Source: Nioella ostreopsis (GTDB lineage Bacteria; Pseudomonadota; Alphaproteobacteria; Rhodobacterales; Rhodobacteraceae). Taken from it: 64,000 nucleotides of DNA. The stretch is from the NCBI RefSeq assembly GCF_004000255.1, contig NZ_RCIQ01000016.1, positions 1 to 64,000 on the forward strand, written 5' to 3'. Within the stretch, counting starts at the first letter, position 1. Each line of letters starts with the position of its first letter. The notes beneath the pieces were generated by a model. That model searched no databases. It worked only from the letters and a program-made list of their open reading frames with translations, and was not told the origin of the DNA. Both the position numbers and the translations under genes were made by a program. Positions 8,273-17,598 of the stretch are shown piece by piece.

Positions 8273-8401
8273 GCGGTAAAACGCATATATCTTGTGGATA
8301 ATGCGCCGAAACCCGCCATATCATGGGGCTCAACGTTGACTCACGCGCGCTGACTGCCGGACACTGCCCTTATACGGGAATCAACAAGAACAGGCAGGCA
8401 C

Positions 8402-11400
8402 GTGCGGTTTTCGCGGCTCAGGCTCAACGGTTTCAAAAGCTTTGTCGATCCGACCGATCTGATCATCGCGGATGGGCTGACCGGCGTCGTGGGGCCCAAT
8501 GGCTGCGGCAAATCCAACCTGTTGGAGGCGCTTCGTTGGGTGATGGGCGAAAACCGCCCCACGGCAATGCGCGGCTCTGGCATGGAAGATGTGATCTTCG
8601 CAGGCGCCTCCACCCGCCCCGCCCGGAATTTTGCCGAGGTGGCGCTGACCATCGACAACACCGAGCGGCTGGCGCCCGCCAGTTTCAACGACACCGACAC
8701 TCTAGAGATCATCCGCCGGATCACCCGCGATGCCGGGTCCGCCTTCAAGACCAACGGCAAGGATGTACGCGCGCGGGACGTGCAGATGCTGTTTGCCGAT
8801 GCCTCCACCGGGGCGCATTCGCCCGCGCTGGTGCGGCAGGGGCAGATCTCGGAACTGATCAATGCCAAGCCCAAGGCGCGGCGGCGTATTCTGGAAGAGG
8901 CGGCGGGGATTTCCGGGCTCTACCAGCGGCGGCATGAGGCCGAGTTGAAGCTGAGGGGCGCGGAAACCAATCTGGCGCGGGTCGAAGATGTGCTCGATCA
9001 GTTGAACGGCCAATTGGGGGCGCTGGCCCGTCAGGCCAAACAGGCCGCGCGCTACCGCGAGATTGGCGGGGAGTTGCGACAGGCCGAGGGGCTGTTGCTC
9101 TATCGCCGCTGGAAAGAGGCCGATGATGCGCGGGCCGAGGCCGAAGCCGCCCTGCGCGATGCGATCACCGCCGCCGCCCGCGCCGAAACCGCCGCGCGTG
9201 AGGCCGCCAAAGCCCGCGAAACGGCGGAGGAGGCCGTGCCGCCCCTGCGCGAGGAAGAGGCCATCGCCGCCGCGCTGCTGCAACGCGTCACTGTCGAGCG
9301 CAACGCGCTGAACGAGGAGGAGGCCCGCGCCCGTCGCGCGATTGAGACCCTGACCAACCGCATCGCGCAGCTGGCCAAGGACCTTGCGCGTGAGGGCAGC
9401 CTGAACGCCGATGCGGGCAACACCATCGAAACGCTGGAGCGCGAGGCCGAGGATCTGCGCACCGCGGGTGACGGTCACGAGGACGCCCTGAGCGCGGCTC
9501 TGGAAGCGGTCGACGCCGCGACCGCGGCGCTTGCCGAGCAGGAAACCGTCCATTCCAGCCTAACGGAAGAGGCCGCCCGCCTTGCCGCTCGCCACCAATC
9601 TGCGCAACGGCTGGTCGATGACAGCGCCCGAGCTGCCGACCGCCACGGGACCGAGGCCGAGAAAGCCCGCGCCGAAGCCGATCAGGCCGAGGCACGGCTG
9701 GCAACCCTGGCGCAGGAGCATGATGAGGCCGAGGCCGCCCTGGCCCGCGCCACCGATCTGTCCGCCCGGGCCGAAGAGACGCTGACCGAGGCCGAAGCCG
9801 CCCGGTCCGACGCACAAACGCACGAGGCTGAAGCGCGGTCGATTCTGGCGGAAGCAGAGGGCGAGTGGAACACGCTCGACGCCGAAGTGCGGGCGATGTC
9901 GAAACTGCTGGAACGCGAACGCGGCGGGCGCAATCAGCTGCTCGACCGGGTGCGCGTGGCGCCGGGATACGAGGCCGCCGTTGGCGCGGCGCTGGCCGAT
10001 GACCTGAAAGCCCCCGAGGCCGAGGAGGGCACCGGCTGGACCGCCCTGCCGCAATACGATGCGCCGCAGCCTTTGCCTGCGGGTGTCGTGTCGCTCGCAG
10101 AATATGTGGATGCGCCGCCGGTTCTGGCGCGTCGTCTGCGCCAGGTTGGCGTGTTGCAGAACGGCGAGGGTCCGCGCCTGCAACCGCAGTTGTTGCCCGG
10201 TCAGCGGCTGGTCACACGCTCTGGCGATCTGTGGAGATGGGATGGCTTCGCGCTCGCCGCCGCGGACAGCTCTTCCTCCGCCGCGCGCAGGCTGGAACAG
10301 GTCAACAAGCTCAATGACATGTCGGCGGAACTGGAACGCGCCGCCATTGCCGTGGATCGCGCCCGGACCAGCCATCGGGCCAATGCCGACCGGCTCGCCG
10401 CGCTGACCGAGGCCGACAAGCAGGCCCGCGCCGCCCGCCGTGCGGCAGACCAGCAGATGGCCGATGCCAGCCGCGCCTTTTCGCGGACCGAAGCCGACCG
10501 CAATATCCTCGAAGGTCGCCTCGAAACCCTGCGTCAGGCCGCTGAACGCCACGGGGAAGAGGCCGCCGCCGCGCGTCAAACGCTTGCTGACGCCACCCGC
10601 GCCCGGTCCGAGCTGGACGATCTGGACACCGCCCGCGCCCGCGTCGAAGACGCCCGCGCCGAGGTGGACACCGCCCGCTCCGCCCTGCTGGCCGCCCGCA
10701 CCGCCCATGGCGAACTGAAACGCGCGGGCGAGGCGCGCGACAGCCGCCTGACCCGGATTTCGGAAGAGGTCTCGACTTGGCAAAAGCGGCTCGACAATGC
10801 CGCGACCCGGATCAAGGAGCTGGAGAACCGCAAGGGCTTCGCCGAGGTGGAGCTTGAAGCGGCGCAGAAGGCCCCGGATCAGATCGTCGCCCGCAAGGAG
10901 CAACTGGCCGACACGATCGAAACCGCCGAGACCCGCCGCAAGGCCGCCGCCGATGCACTGGCGCTTGGCGAAACCCGGCTGAGAGAGGCGGTGCAGACGG
11001 AACGCGATGCCGAACGCGCAGCCTCTGACGCCCGCGAATCCCGCGCCCGCGCCGAAGCCCGCCGCGACAGCGCCACTGAGGTGCTGGAGGCCGCCGCCGA
11101 CCGGATCGAGGAAGAGATGGAGGTGGGTCCTGCAAAACTGCTGGAGCAACTCGGCGCAGATCCCGAGCGGATGCCCACGGTCGACAGCATAGAGGCCGAC
11201 GTGATGCGCCTGCGCCGTCAGCGCGACGCGCTTGGCGCGGTGAACCTGCGGGCCGAGGAAGATGCCCGCGAGGTCACCGAGGAACGCGACACGCTGGCCG
11301 CCGAGAAAGTGGATCTGGAAGAAGCCATCCGCAAGCTGCGCGGCGGTATCCAGAGCCTCAACCGCGAAGGGCGCGAACGGCTGCTGGCCGCGTTCGAAGA

Positions 11401-11851
11401 GGTGAACAGCAATTTCGCCATGCTCTTCACCCATCTTTTCGGCGGCGGTGAGGCCAAGCTGGTGCTGGTGGAAAGCGACGATCCGCTGGAGGCCGGGCTG
11501 GAGATCCTCTGCCAGCCGCCGGGCAAGAAACTGTCGACGCTGTCGCTTCTGTCGGGCGGCGAACAGACCCTGACCGCACTGGCTCTGATCTTCGCCGTCT
11601 TCCTCGCCAACCCCGCGCCCATCTGCGTGCTGGACGAGGTTGATGCGCCGCTCGATGATGCGAACGTCACCCGCTTCTGCGACCTTCTGGATGAGATGAC
11701 CCGCCAGACCGACACCCGCTTCCTGATCATCACCCACCATGCGGTGACGATGAGCCGGATGGACCGCCTCTTTGGGGTGACCATGGCCGAGCAGGGCGTT
11801 AGTCAACTTGTGTCGGTGGACCTCAAGAAGGCCGAGCAGATGGTGGCCTGA
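8402..11851 (+). CDS. smc: Chromosome segregation ATPase SMC
   Basis: This 1149-aa protein, of normal length for bacterial SMC, is the ring-forming ATPase that organises and segregates the nucleoid with ScpA/ScpB. The N-terminal head carries Walker A GPNGCGKS at residues 31-38. Long Ala/Glu/Arg-rich coiled coils flank a hinge at about residues 500-630. The C-terminal head has the ABC signature LSGGEQ at about 1050 and Walker B CVLDEVDAP at about 1075. The start is GTG 8402; no other start keeps the conserved FSRLRLNGFKSF opening. No scpA or scpB gene is adjacent. The call is firm. Confidence 0.97.
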   Translation: MRFSRLRLNGFKSFVDPTDLIIADGLTGVVGPNGCGKSNLLEALRWVMGENRPTAMRGSGMEDVIFAGASTRPARNFAEVALTIDNTERLAPASFNDTDTLEIIRRITRDAGSAFKTNGKDVRARDVQMLFADASTGAHSPALVRQGQISELINAKPKARRRILEEAAGISGLYQRRHEAELKLRGAETNLARVEDVLDQLNGQLGALARQAKQAARYREIGGELRQAEGLLLYRRWKEADDARAEAEAALRDAITAAARAETAAREAAKARETAEEAVPPLREEEAIAAALLQRVTVERNALNEEEARARRAIETLTNRIAQLAKDLAREGSLNADAGNTIETLEREAEDLRTAGDGHEDALSAALEAVDAATAALAEQETVHSSLTEEAARLAARHQSAQRLVDDSARAADRHGTEAEKARAEADQAEARLATLAQEHDEAEAALARATDLSARAEETLTEAEAARSDAQTHEAEARSILAEAEGEWNTLDAEVRAMSKLLERERGGRNQLLDRVRVAPGYEAAVGAALADDLKAPEAEEGTGWTALPQYDAPQPLPAGVVSLAEYVDAPPVLARRLRQVGVLQNGEGPRLQPQLLPGQRLVTRSGDLWRWDGFALAAADSSSSAARRLEQVNKLNDMSAELERAAIAVDRARTSHRANADRLAALTEADKQARAARRAADQQMADASRAFSRTEADRNILEGRLETLRQAAERHGEEAAAARQTLADATRARSELDDLDTARARVEDARAEVDTARSALLAARTAHGELKRAGEARDSRLTRISEEVSTWQKRLDNAATRIKELENRKGFAEVELEAAQKAPDQIVARKEQLADTIETAETRRKAAADALALGETRLREAVQTERDAERAASDARESRARAEARRDSATEVLEAAADRIEEEMEVGPAKLLEQLGADPERMPTVDSIEADVMRLRRQRDALGAVNLRAEEDAREVTEERDTLAAEKVDLEEAIRKLRGGIQSLNREGRERLLAAFEEVNSNFAMLFTHLFGGGEAKLVLVESDDPLEAGLEILCQPPGKKLSTLSLLSGGEQTLTALALIFAVFLANPAPICVLDEVDAPLDDANVTRFCDLLDEMTRQTDTRFLIITHHAVTMSRMDRLFGVTMAEQGVSQLVSVDLKKAEQMVA

Positions 11852-11854
11852 GCC

Positions 11855-12427
11855 TCAGGGGCACCGCGCCAGAATGAACGGCGTCCCACCGACCGAATCG
11901 ATCACGATGATATCTTCGCCCTGCATTCGCACCTGCGCATGACCGTGGTTCATTGGACTGGCAATGGCCGACATCCAGACGGACGGGCCCAGGGTGTCCA
12001 GGTCCAAGTTCGGGAACAGCTCTCTGAACAATCCTTCCAGATCGGTCGTTCTGCTGAAGGTAGAGCCACCAACGAAGGAATAGGTGGTGACGATGTCGGT
12101 CGGCTCGCCGCTGCGAAGTCGGGTCATAGTGAACCCGAACCGCCCCGTTGGGTCGATCCTCAGAGACACAGCCCGTTCACAGCTGTCGGCAAGTCGGTCT
12201 TCGGTGAAATTGCCCTCAGGAAACAGTAGATGAGCGGGGGCCCAGACCCCGGCAAGATGCGGCACAATCGCCAGGCCGGATGTAAGAACCTCCATCGAGT
12301 TGCCCGCGCCATCGGGAAAGTAGGTTTCAAAGGCGGTTCCGAACTCAGCCTCGATATCTGTCGCGTCTTGCGCAGCCACGGACAAGGGCAGGCAAGTGAG
12401 TATGAGTATTGTCAAAAACCGTTTCAT
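11855..12427 (-). CDS. Secreted protein of unknown function
   Basis: This 190-aa protein has a Sec signal peptide (MKRF plus a hydrophobic stretch ending VAAQD), so it is probably periplasmic. Two cysteines (DSCERA and the C-terminal ARCP) may pair. No recognised domain; the mature part is acidic, as is usual for envelope proteins of marine Rhodobacteraceae. The start ATG 12427 has an AGGAAAA site upstream. It is tail to tail with smc, three bases apart. The function is not known. Confidence 0.65.
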   Translation of the reverse strand: MKRFLTILILTCLPLSVAAQDATDIEAEFGTAFETYFPDGAGNSMEVLTSGLAIVPHLAGVWAPAHLLFPEGNFTEDRLADSCERAVSLRIDPTGRFGFTMTRLRSGEPTDIVTTYSFVGGSTFSRTTDLEGLFRELFPNLDLDTLGPSVWMSAIASPMNHGHAQVRMQGEDIIVIDSVGGTPFILARCP

Positions 12428-12632
12428 GGCATTTTCCTGACACTGATTGATCTGACGGGTCTGATACTACCCTGAACATGTCGACAGATCCCCGACTGAT
12501 CACACCCTTTCTCTTGGTCCAACAACGCCCCGGGGTTTGGGGCGGCGCCCTGTGTAGCCCTGTGAGGTCTCCCACGCGGTGGGGATCTCAAAAAGCTGCC
12601 CCGGATCGACTGCGAAGGCGGCAAAACCCCTG

Positions 12633-13805
12633 TCAAAGTCTGCGCAGTAGTTCCGCCGTGGGCCATGCATCCGCCGGCATCCCAAGACGCTGCTGTTCCG
12701 CCTGAACGGCGGCCCGGGTACGGGCGCCCAGAATGCCGTCGATCCCGCCCACGTCATGGCCCAAGGCCGTCAGGCGCTGCTGCAATTGCCGCATCTGATT
12801 CTGATCAAGGCCGGGATCGGGGTTGCCCGCGTTATAGACCGGAGCACCTTCCAGCCGCGTGGCGAAATAGGCGGCCGTGGTCACGTAGACAAAGCTCTGG
12901 TTCCACTCGAACAGCACGGAGTAATTCGGATAGGCCATGAAGAGCGGGCCGTTGCGCCCCTGCGGCGCCAGGATCGAGGCTTGAAGCCCCGTGTTCGTCA
13001 GTGCGCCGTTGCGCCCGCGAATGCCCATCTGCTGCCATTGCGACACGCGGCGCGTGGTCTCCAGCCCGGATTGCGACCAGTCGAAATTCGACGGCACCTC
13101 GATCTCCACCAGCCAGGGCTGGTTCGCCTGCCAGCCGAGGCTGCGCAGCATGTTCGCGCCAGACATCAGCGCATCGGGGGCAGAGTTCTGCAAATCCACA
13201 TGCCCGTCGCCATCGCCGTCGATGCCCCGGTCGCGGATATCCTCGGGCAGCATCTGCACCATGCCGATCTCACCGGCCCAGGCCCCCGTGGTGCGGCGTG
13301 GGTCCAGATCGCCGGATTCGAACAGGTCGAGCGCCGCAAAGACCTGCGGGCGGAACAGCTCTGGCCTGCGGCAGTCATGGGCCAGCGTGACCAGCGAATT
13401 CACCGTGTTGTAATCGCCCTGGAAGGCGCCGAAATCGGTCTCGAAGGCCCAGAAGGCCAGCAGCACGCCACGGCTTACGCCCAGTTCCCGCTCCATCCGA
13501 TCAAAGACGCTGCGATAGCGTTCGGCATTGGTACGACCATTGTTGATCCGGTTCTGGCTGATCAGACGGCGCGAGAATTCCACGAAGGGGGTCGAAAAGA
13601 TGCCCTGTCGTCGATCGGCATTCAGGGTCGCCTGATCCTGGCTAACGCCATTGAAGAACGCATTGACGCTTTGCGCGGAGTGGCCGTTCCGCAGGGCCTC
13701 CTGCCGCAGCCCGTCGACGAAGGCGGAAAAACTGCCCCCGCATTGCTGCGCATGGGCGGCGGTGGTCAGGGCGAGGGTAAGAAGGGTCGCTGAAATCAGT
13801 CGCAT
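12633..13805 (-). CDS. Lytic murein transglycosylase, MltB type with PG-binding domain
   Basis: This 390-aa periplasmic enzyme cleaves peptidoglycan glycan strands with formation of 1,6-anhydromuramic ends. A signal peptide ends at AHAQQ. The SLT_2/MltB catalytic domain spans about residues 25-310, with the catalytic glutamate in AFWAFETDFGAF and the conserved GEIGMVQMLPEDI motif. A peptidoglycan_binding_1 domain closes the protein (LQQRLTALGHDVGGIDG). The ATG 13805 start gives the signal peptide at the N-terminus; an upstream in-frame start would bury it behind about 19 residues. The cobD gene ends 43 bases upstream on the same strand, so cotranscription is possible. Confidence 0.9.
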   Translation of the reverse strand: MRLISATLLTLALTTAAHAQQCGGSFSAFVDGLRQEALRNGHSAQSVNAFFNGVSQDQATLNADRRQGIFSTPFVEFSRRLISQNRINNGRTNAERYRSVFDRMERELGVSRGVLLAFWAFETDFGAFQGDYNTVNSLVTLAHDCRRPELFRPQVFAALDLFESGDLDPRRTTGAWAGEIGMVQMLPEDIRDRGIDGDGDGHVDLQNSAPDALMSGANMLRSLGWQANQPWLVEIEVPSNFDWSQSGLETTRRVSQWQQMGIRGRNGALTNTGLQASILAPQGRNGPLFMAYPNYSVLFEWNQSFVYVTTAAYFATRLEGAPVYNAGNPDPGLDQNQMRQLQQRLTALGHDVGGIDGILGARTRAAVQAEQQRLGMPADAWPTAELLRRL

Positions 13806-13848
13806 GGGAAAATCCTGTGGCTGTTGTTGCCCAGAGACTAGCAGGCGC

Positions 13849-14757
13849 TCAGAACAGGGCAAGCACGAGTGTTAACGCAGCGAACGCCGCCCAGACCCGC
13901 CAGAGCACCAAGATGGCGGCCTCGACCTCCGCCACGCCGATGTCGCGATTGCCGCTGCCATTCACCCAAGGGTAATCTCGCGTTTCCCCGTGGTAGCTGC
14001 GCGGGCCGGACAGGGCCACGTCCAGCACCCCCGCCATAGCCGCCTCAGGCCAGCCTGCATTCGGCGACCGGTGCAGCCGCGCATCCTGCCGGATCACATC
14101 CACCGAGCGCGACGACCAGAAGGCCAGCGCGATCAGCCCCGTCGTGATTCGCGCGGGGATCCAGTTCAGCACATCATCGAGCCGCGCCGCCGCCCATCCG
14201 AAGTCTTCATGCCGCGGCGTGCGATAGCCGATCATGGAATCCGCCGTGTTCACCACCTTGTAGATCAGGATGCCCGGCAGCCCGCCGACCAGATACCAGA
14301 AGGCGGGCGCGATGATTCCATCCGAGAAATTCTCGGCGGCACTTTCAATCGCGGCCCGCGCCACGGCGGGCTCATCCATGCCACTGGTGTCCCGGCCCAC
14401 GATCATGGCAACCGCCCGCCGCCCCTCACCCACGCCATAGCGCAACCCGTCGGCCACGGCCTGCACGTGCTGAACGAGGCTCTTCTGTGCCAGCAGGATC
14501 GCCGCCCCGATCAGGGACCAAAGCCACCCCAAGGGCAGCGCCTCGATCACCGCGCCCAAAAGGCCTGCCCCGGCGACAAGCGCCATCACCACCAGGACGC
14601 CATTGTGCCATTGGGGAAAGACATTGAACCGGGCGTCACACCAGCCGATCACCCGCCCCATCAGCACGGCGGGATGCGGCACCCGCGACCAGAGCCAGCG
14701 CGGCTCTCCCATCACGGCATCTAGCGCCATGGCCCCAAGCAGCAGCCAGGCGGTCAT
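13849..14757 (-). CDS. cobD: Adenosylcobinamide-phosphate synthase CobD/CbiB
   Basis: This 302-aa integral membrane enzyme of cobalamin biosynthesis attaches the aminopropanol (phosphate) arm to adenosylcobyric acid. Seen: the N-terminal DAVMGEPRWLWSRVPHPAVLMG motif region (family hallmark GDP/EP-x-HPV), several hydrophobic helices and the SAAENFSDGIIAPAFWY motif. It overlaps cobC by four bases (ATGA), so translation is coupled and the two enzymes of the side-arm branch are made together. Other cob genes are not in the window. No cobalamin riboswitch was found near the pair. Confidence 0.95.
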   Translation of the reverse strand: MTAWLLLGAMALDAVMGEPRWLWSRVPHPAVLMGRVIGWCDARFNVFPQWHNGVLVVMALVAGAGLLGAVIEALPLGWLWSLIGAAILLAQKSLVQHVQAVADGLRYGVGEGRRAVAMIVGRDTSGMDEPAVARAAIESAAENFSDGIIAPAFWYLVGGLPGILIYKVVNTADSMIGYRTPRHEDFGWAAARLDDVLNWIPARITTGLIALAFWSSRSVDVIRQDARLHRSPNAGWPEAAMAGVLDVALSGPRSYHGETRDYPWVNGSGNRDIGVAEVEAAILVLWRVWAAFAALTLVLALF

Positions 14758-15704
14758 GACAGGGCCTCTTCAAGTCGTTCCCAATGGGCGTCCGGTCCCG
14801 GCAGGCCGAGCCGTAGCCAGCGGTCGGAATAGGGGAAAATCCGGCTCCAGATTTGGTGCTGCGCCAGCCGGTCCTGCCAGGCCGCCGCGTCACCAACATC
14901 GTAAAGGCGGAAGAGCGTTGTGCCGCCCACAACCGTAGACCCCGCGCCTGTCATCATCCCGTCCAGCCGGTCCGCGTCGCGCACCAGCCGCGCGCGGGTC
15001 GCCTCCGCCCAGTCCTGATCGCGCAGCGCCGCTGCCCCCGTCACCAGCCCAGGACCTGACACCGCCCATGGCCCGATCATCTCGGCCAGCCGGTCAATCG
15101 TCTCGGGCCGCGCAATGGCAAAGCCGAGCCGCAGCCCCGCCAGCCCCCAGAACTTGCCGAAGCTCTTCAGAACGATCACGCCGGGCTTTTCCGCCAGGTG
15201 GACAAGGCTTGCCTCAGGCATGACGTCGCCAAAGCTTTCGTCGATCACCCTCAGGGGGCGGTCCCCCTCCAATTCCGCCGCGCTCCAGACCCGGCCATCG
15301 GGGTTATTGGGATGCACCACGACAATCGCGCCGCCGTCACCGGCCTGCCAACCATGGGCGCGGAAGGCGGCCCAGTGCTCGTTATAGGTGGGTGCGGGGA
15401 TGTGAACGCGGCCTGCAGCTGCAAGCGCCGGAATGCGGGCGATCAGCGCCGACGCGCCGGGCGCGGCGAGGATGCCAGCGCCGCCAGGAACGTCCCAGAA
15501 CGCCCGCGCCGCCGCATAAAGCGCATCGAATGCCCCCCGGTCGGGCAGCGCCGTCCAGGCATCGGCAGGAAAGTCAGGCACTGGGTAGGGCAGGGGGTTG
15601 ATCCCTGTCGACAGGTCGATCCAGTCCGCCCGCGCGCCGCCATAGCGGGCAACCGCGCCGTCCACCCCGCCGCCATGATCGCGTTTGCTTTCGATCCCGG
15701 TCAT
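14754..15704 (-). CDS. cobC: Threonine-phosphate decarboxylase CobC (PLP enzyme)
   Basis: This 316-aa class I/II aminotransferase-fold enzyme makes (R)-1-amino-2-propanol phosphate from threonine phosphate for the cobinamide side arm. Seen: the N-terminal DHGGGVDGAVARYG and DLSTGINPLPYP motifs typical of CobC/CobD decarboxylases, a PNNPDGR segment, and the pyridoxal-phosphate lysine in VLKSFGKFWGLAGLRLGF. It is immediately upstream of cobD on the same strand, with a 4-base overlap. Start ATG 15704. The gene name follows the alphaproteobacterial convention; in Salmonella the same activity is called CobD. Confidence 0.93.
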   Translation of the reverse strand: MTGIESKRDHGGGVDGAVARYGGARADWIDLSTGINPLPYPVPDFPADAWTALPDRGAFDALYAAARAFWDVPGGAGILAAPGASALIARIPALAAAGRVHIPAPTYNEHWAAFRAHGWQAGDGGAIVVVHPNNPDGRVWSAAELEGDRPLRVIDESFGDVMPEASLVHLAEKPGVIVLKSFGKFWGLAGLRLGFAIARPETIDRLAEMIGPWAVSGPGLVTGAAALRDQDWAEATRARLVRDADRLDGMMTGAGSTVVGGTTLFRLYDVGDAAAWQDRLAQHQIWSRIFPYSDRWLRLGLPGPDAHWERLEEALS

Positions 15705-15743
15705 CGCCGTCCCCTGTTCGCCGGGGACGGTTCAACCCGATTT

Positions 15744-16733
15744 TCAGGCTGCCCGCAATGCCTCTCGCCCATGCGGGGTGTCCCAGTCGATCTGGGGACC
15801 GATGGGAATGATCCGATGCGGATTGATGCTGTCGTGGCTGTAATGGTAGTGGCGGATGAAATGGTCGAACCGCACCACGTCCCGGATACCGGGCCATTGG
15901 TAAAGCTCCCGCGCCCATCCCCACAGATTCGGATAGTCGATGATCCGCGCCCGGTTGCATTTGAAATGCAGGTGATAGACCGCGTCGAACCGGGCAATCG
16001 TGGGGAACAGCCGCCAATCGGCCTCGGTGATCCGGTCGCCCGTCAGATAGCGGTTCCGCGACAGGATATCCTCGATCCAGTCCAGCGCGTCAAAGAGCGT
16101 GTGAACGGCCGTGTCATAAGCCTGCTGCGACGTGGCGAAGCCCGACTTGTAGACCCCGTTATTCACCGCGTCATAGATGCGCGCGTTCAGGGCGTCGATC
16201 TGATCTTGCAGAGCGTCCGGGTAGAAATCCTGCGTATCCCCGGTGATGCCGTTGAAGGCCGTGTTGAACATGCGGATGATCTCAGCGCTTTCGTTCGACA
16301 CGATGGTATCGCGGTCCTTGTCCCACAGGATCGGCACGGTCACGCGACCCGTCATGTCAGGCTTGGCGCGCAGGTAGATGTCGCGGGCGAAATCCGAGCC
16401 GAACAGCCGGTCACCCGTCGCACCGGGAAAGTCATCGGAAAAGGTCCAGCCGTCAGACAGCATGTCGGGATGCACGACAGATACATCTATATGATCGGTC
16501 AGCCCCTTCAGACTGCGGAAAATCATCGTGCGATTGGCCCAGGGGCAGGCATGGCTGACATAGAGATGGTAGCGCCCGCTTTCGGCCTTGAAGCCACCCT
16601 CGCCCGAGGGTCCGGGCGCACCATCGGCGGTTATCCAGTTGCGAAACTGCGCCTCGCTGCGCTTGAACGCGCCGCCCGTGGATTTGGTGTCGTACCACTT
16701 GTCCACCCAGTGTCCGTCGACCAGCATACCCAT
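15744..16733 (-). CDS. Glutathionyl-hydroquinone reductase (Xi-class GST)
   Basis: This 329-aa cytosolic enzyme of the YqjG/EcfG type reduces glutathionylated hydroquinones. The thioredoxin-like N-terminal half has the catalytic cysteine in SHACPWANR, which is specific to this GST class, and VPILWDKDRDTIVSNESAEI, the cis-Pro and glutathione-binding region. The all-helical C-terminal half follows. The start ATG 16733 has AAAGGAG at good spacing. It stands 39 bases upstream of cobC, but nothing links their functions. Length is normal for the family. Confidence 0.92.
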   Translation of the reverse strand: MGMLVDGHWVDKWYDTKSTGGAFKRSEAQFRNWITADGAPGPSGEGGFKAESGRYHLYVSHACPWANRTMIFRSLKGLTDHIDVSVVHPDMLSDGWTFSDDFPGATGDRLFGSDFARDIYLRAKPDMTGRVTVPILWDKDRDTIVSNESAEIIRMFNTAFNGITGDTQDFYPDALQDQIDALNARIYDAVNNGVYKSGFATSQQAYDTAVHTLFDALDWIEDILSRNRYLTGDRITEADWRLFPTIARFDAVYHLHFKCNRARIIDYPNLWGWARELYQWPGIRDVVRFDHFIRHYHYSHDSINPHRIIPIGPQIDWDTPHGREALRAA

Positions 16734-16864
16734 TCGTGCGCTCCTTTCGATTGCTTGTCTGCAACCTAGTCGCCACGGCAGCGCAGGCCACCTTCAACAG
16801 CGCAGAGCTTCCCTGCCCCAGTGCACAGATCCCGCCTTCTCCTTGTGAAAATACTCCGGGGAGC

Positions 16865-16885
16865 GCGAGGGGCAGCGCCCCTCGC
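16865..16885. repeat. Hairpin in intergenic element
   Basis: A 9-bp perfect stem gcgaggggc / gcccctcgc with a 3-base loop lies between the reductase gene and the CGNR gene. It is followed by cgacgccgaaggcggcgaaa, a motif that recurs in similar form at 12607-12626 (cgactgcgaaggcggcaaaa). There is no T tract, so it may be part of a dispersed intergenic repeat rather than a terminator. Confidence 0.4.
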
Positions 16886-16920
16886 ACGGGTCGACGCCGA
16901 AGGCGGCGAAATCAGTTGGA

Positions 16921-17484
16921 TCAGGCCGCGTGCCGTTGCCGCGCGCGGAAGCTTTCAGCCTTGGCGCGGTTGCCGCAGCGCGACATCGAACACCAGCGCC
17001 GCCCGACGCCACGGCCCTTGTCTATGAACAGATGGGTGCAGCGGCGGCATTCGCGCAGCCGCCCGAACTGGTCGGATCGCAGCAGGTCGTCCATCGACAG
17101 CACCAGCTGTTCATAGACGCGGCCAAGCGGGCTTGCGGCAACTGTCAGGCCGTGGCCACCAATGCCAATTTCAGCCTCCTGATAGACGGCCTTCAACGCC
17201 TCGGTCAGATACAGCCCGTCTTCCCGCCCCGGCGCGCGCCCTGCCGCGATGGCGGAAAAGGCGGCGTAGGCTGTTTCCCGCAAGGTCAGGATATTGCGAA
17301 GCTGCATCGGCGTGACCGGCTCGGACGGGGCGGCAAAGCCCTCTTCCTCCAGCAATCGCACCAGCACAGTTGCGTTCTGAAAGCTGTTGATCTGCCGTGT
17401 TTTGCCATCATCGGCCACGGTATTCAGAAAGGACAGGAACGGATGGCCCGCGCCCGGTTCAGAGCGTGAAGTCGCATTGGTCAT
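16921..17484 (-). CDS. ABATE/CGNR zinc-finger domain protein
   Basis: This 187-aa protein has an N-terminal ABATE-like domain (LSFLNTVADDG, then LRNILTLRETAYAAFSAIAAGR) and a C-terminal CGNR zinc finger. The Cys ligands are visible as CRRC and CSMSRCGNR, followed by a basic tail. Proteins of this architecture are thought to be stress-related transcription regulators that bind RNA or DNA; that role is inferred from the family, not from this sequence. The start is taken at ATG 17484, because the upstream in-frame region (to 17598) looks non-coding. It is a lone gene with about 110 bp of upstream space. Confidence 0.85.
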   Translation of the reverse strand: MTNATSRSEPGAGHPFLSFLNTVADDGKTRQINSFQNATVLVRLLEEEGFAAPSEPVTPMQLRNILTLRETAYAAFSAIAAGRAPGREDGLYLTEALKAVYQEAEIGIGGHGLTVAASPLGRVYEQLVLSMDDLLRSDQFGRLRECRRCTHLFIDKGRGVGRRWCSMSRCGNRAKAESFRARQRHAA

Positions 17485-17598
17485 TGGGTCTGCACTGCCT
17501 CGGCATATTCTTGTCTTTTTGATTGCATTATGGTGCCGCAGGATGGGGGGCAAGTAAAGCGTTCCCCCGAAATGATGGCGACAAGCCGCCAATCGCAC

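Noticed and set aside
9560-11806. A 748-codon open frame antisense to smc
   Set aside because: Frame openness follows from the high GC and the Ala/Glu/Arg coiled coils of smc; no motif or ribosome-binding site.
12564-12589. Hairpin gaggtctcccac / gtggggatctc between the secreted-protein and transglycosylase genes
   Set aside because: The stem has a mismatch and bulge, and no T tract lies on the proper side; not convincing as a terminator or RNA gene.
15705-15743. Possible cobalamin riboswitch ahead of cobC-cobD
   Set aside because: Only 39 bases are available and no B12-box-like sequence is seen.
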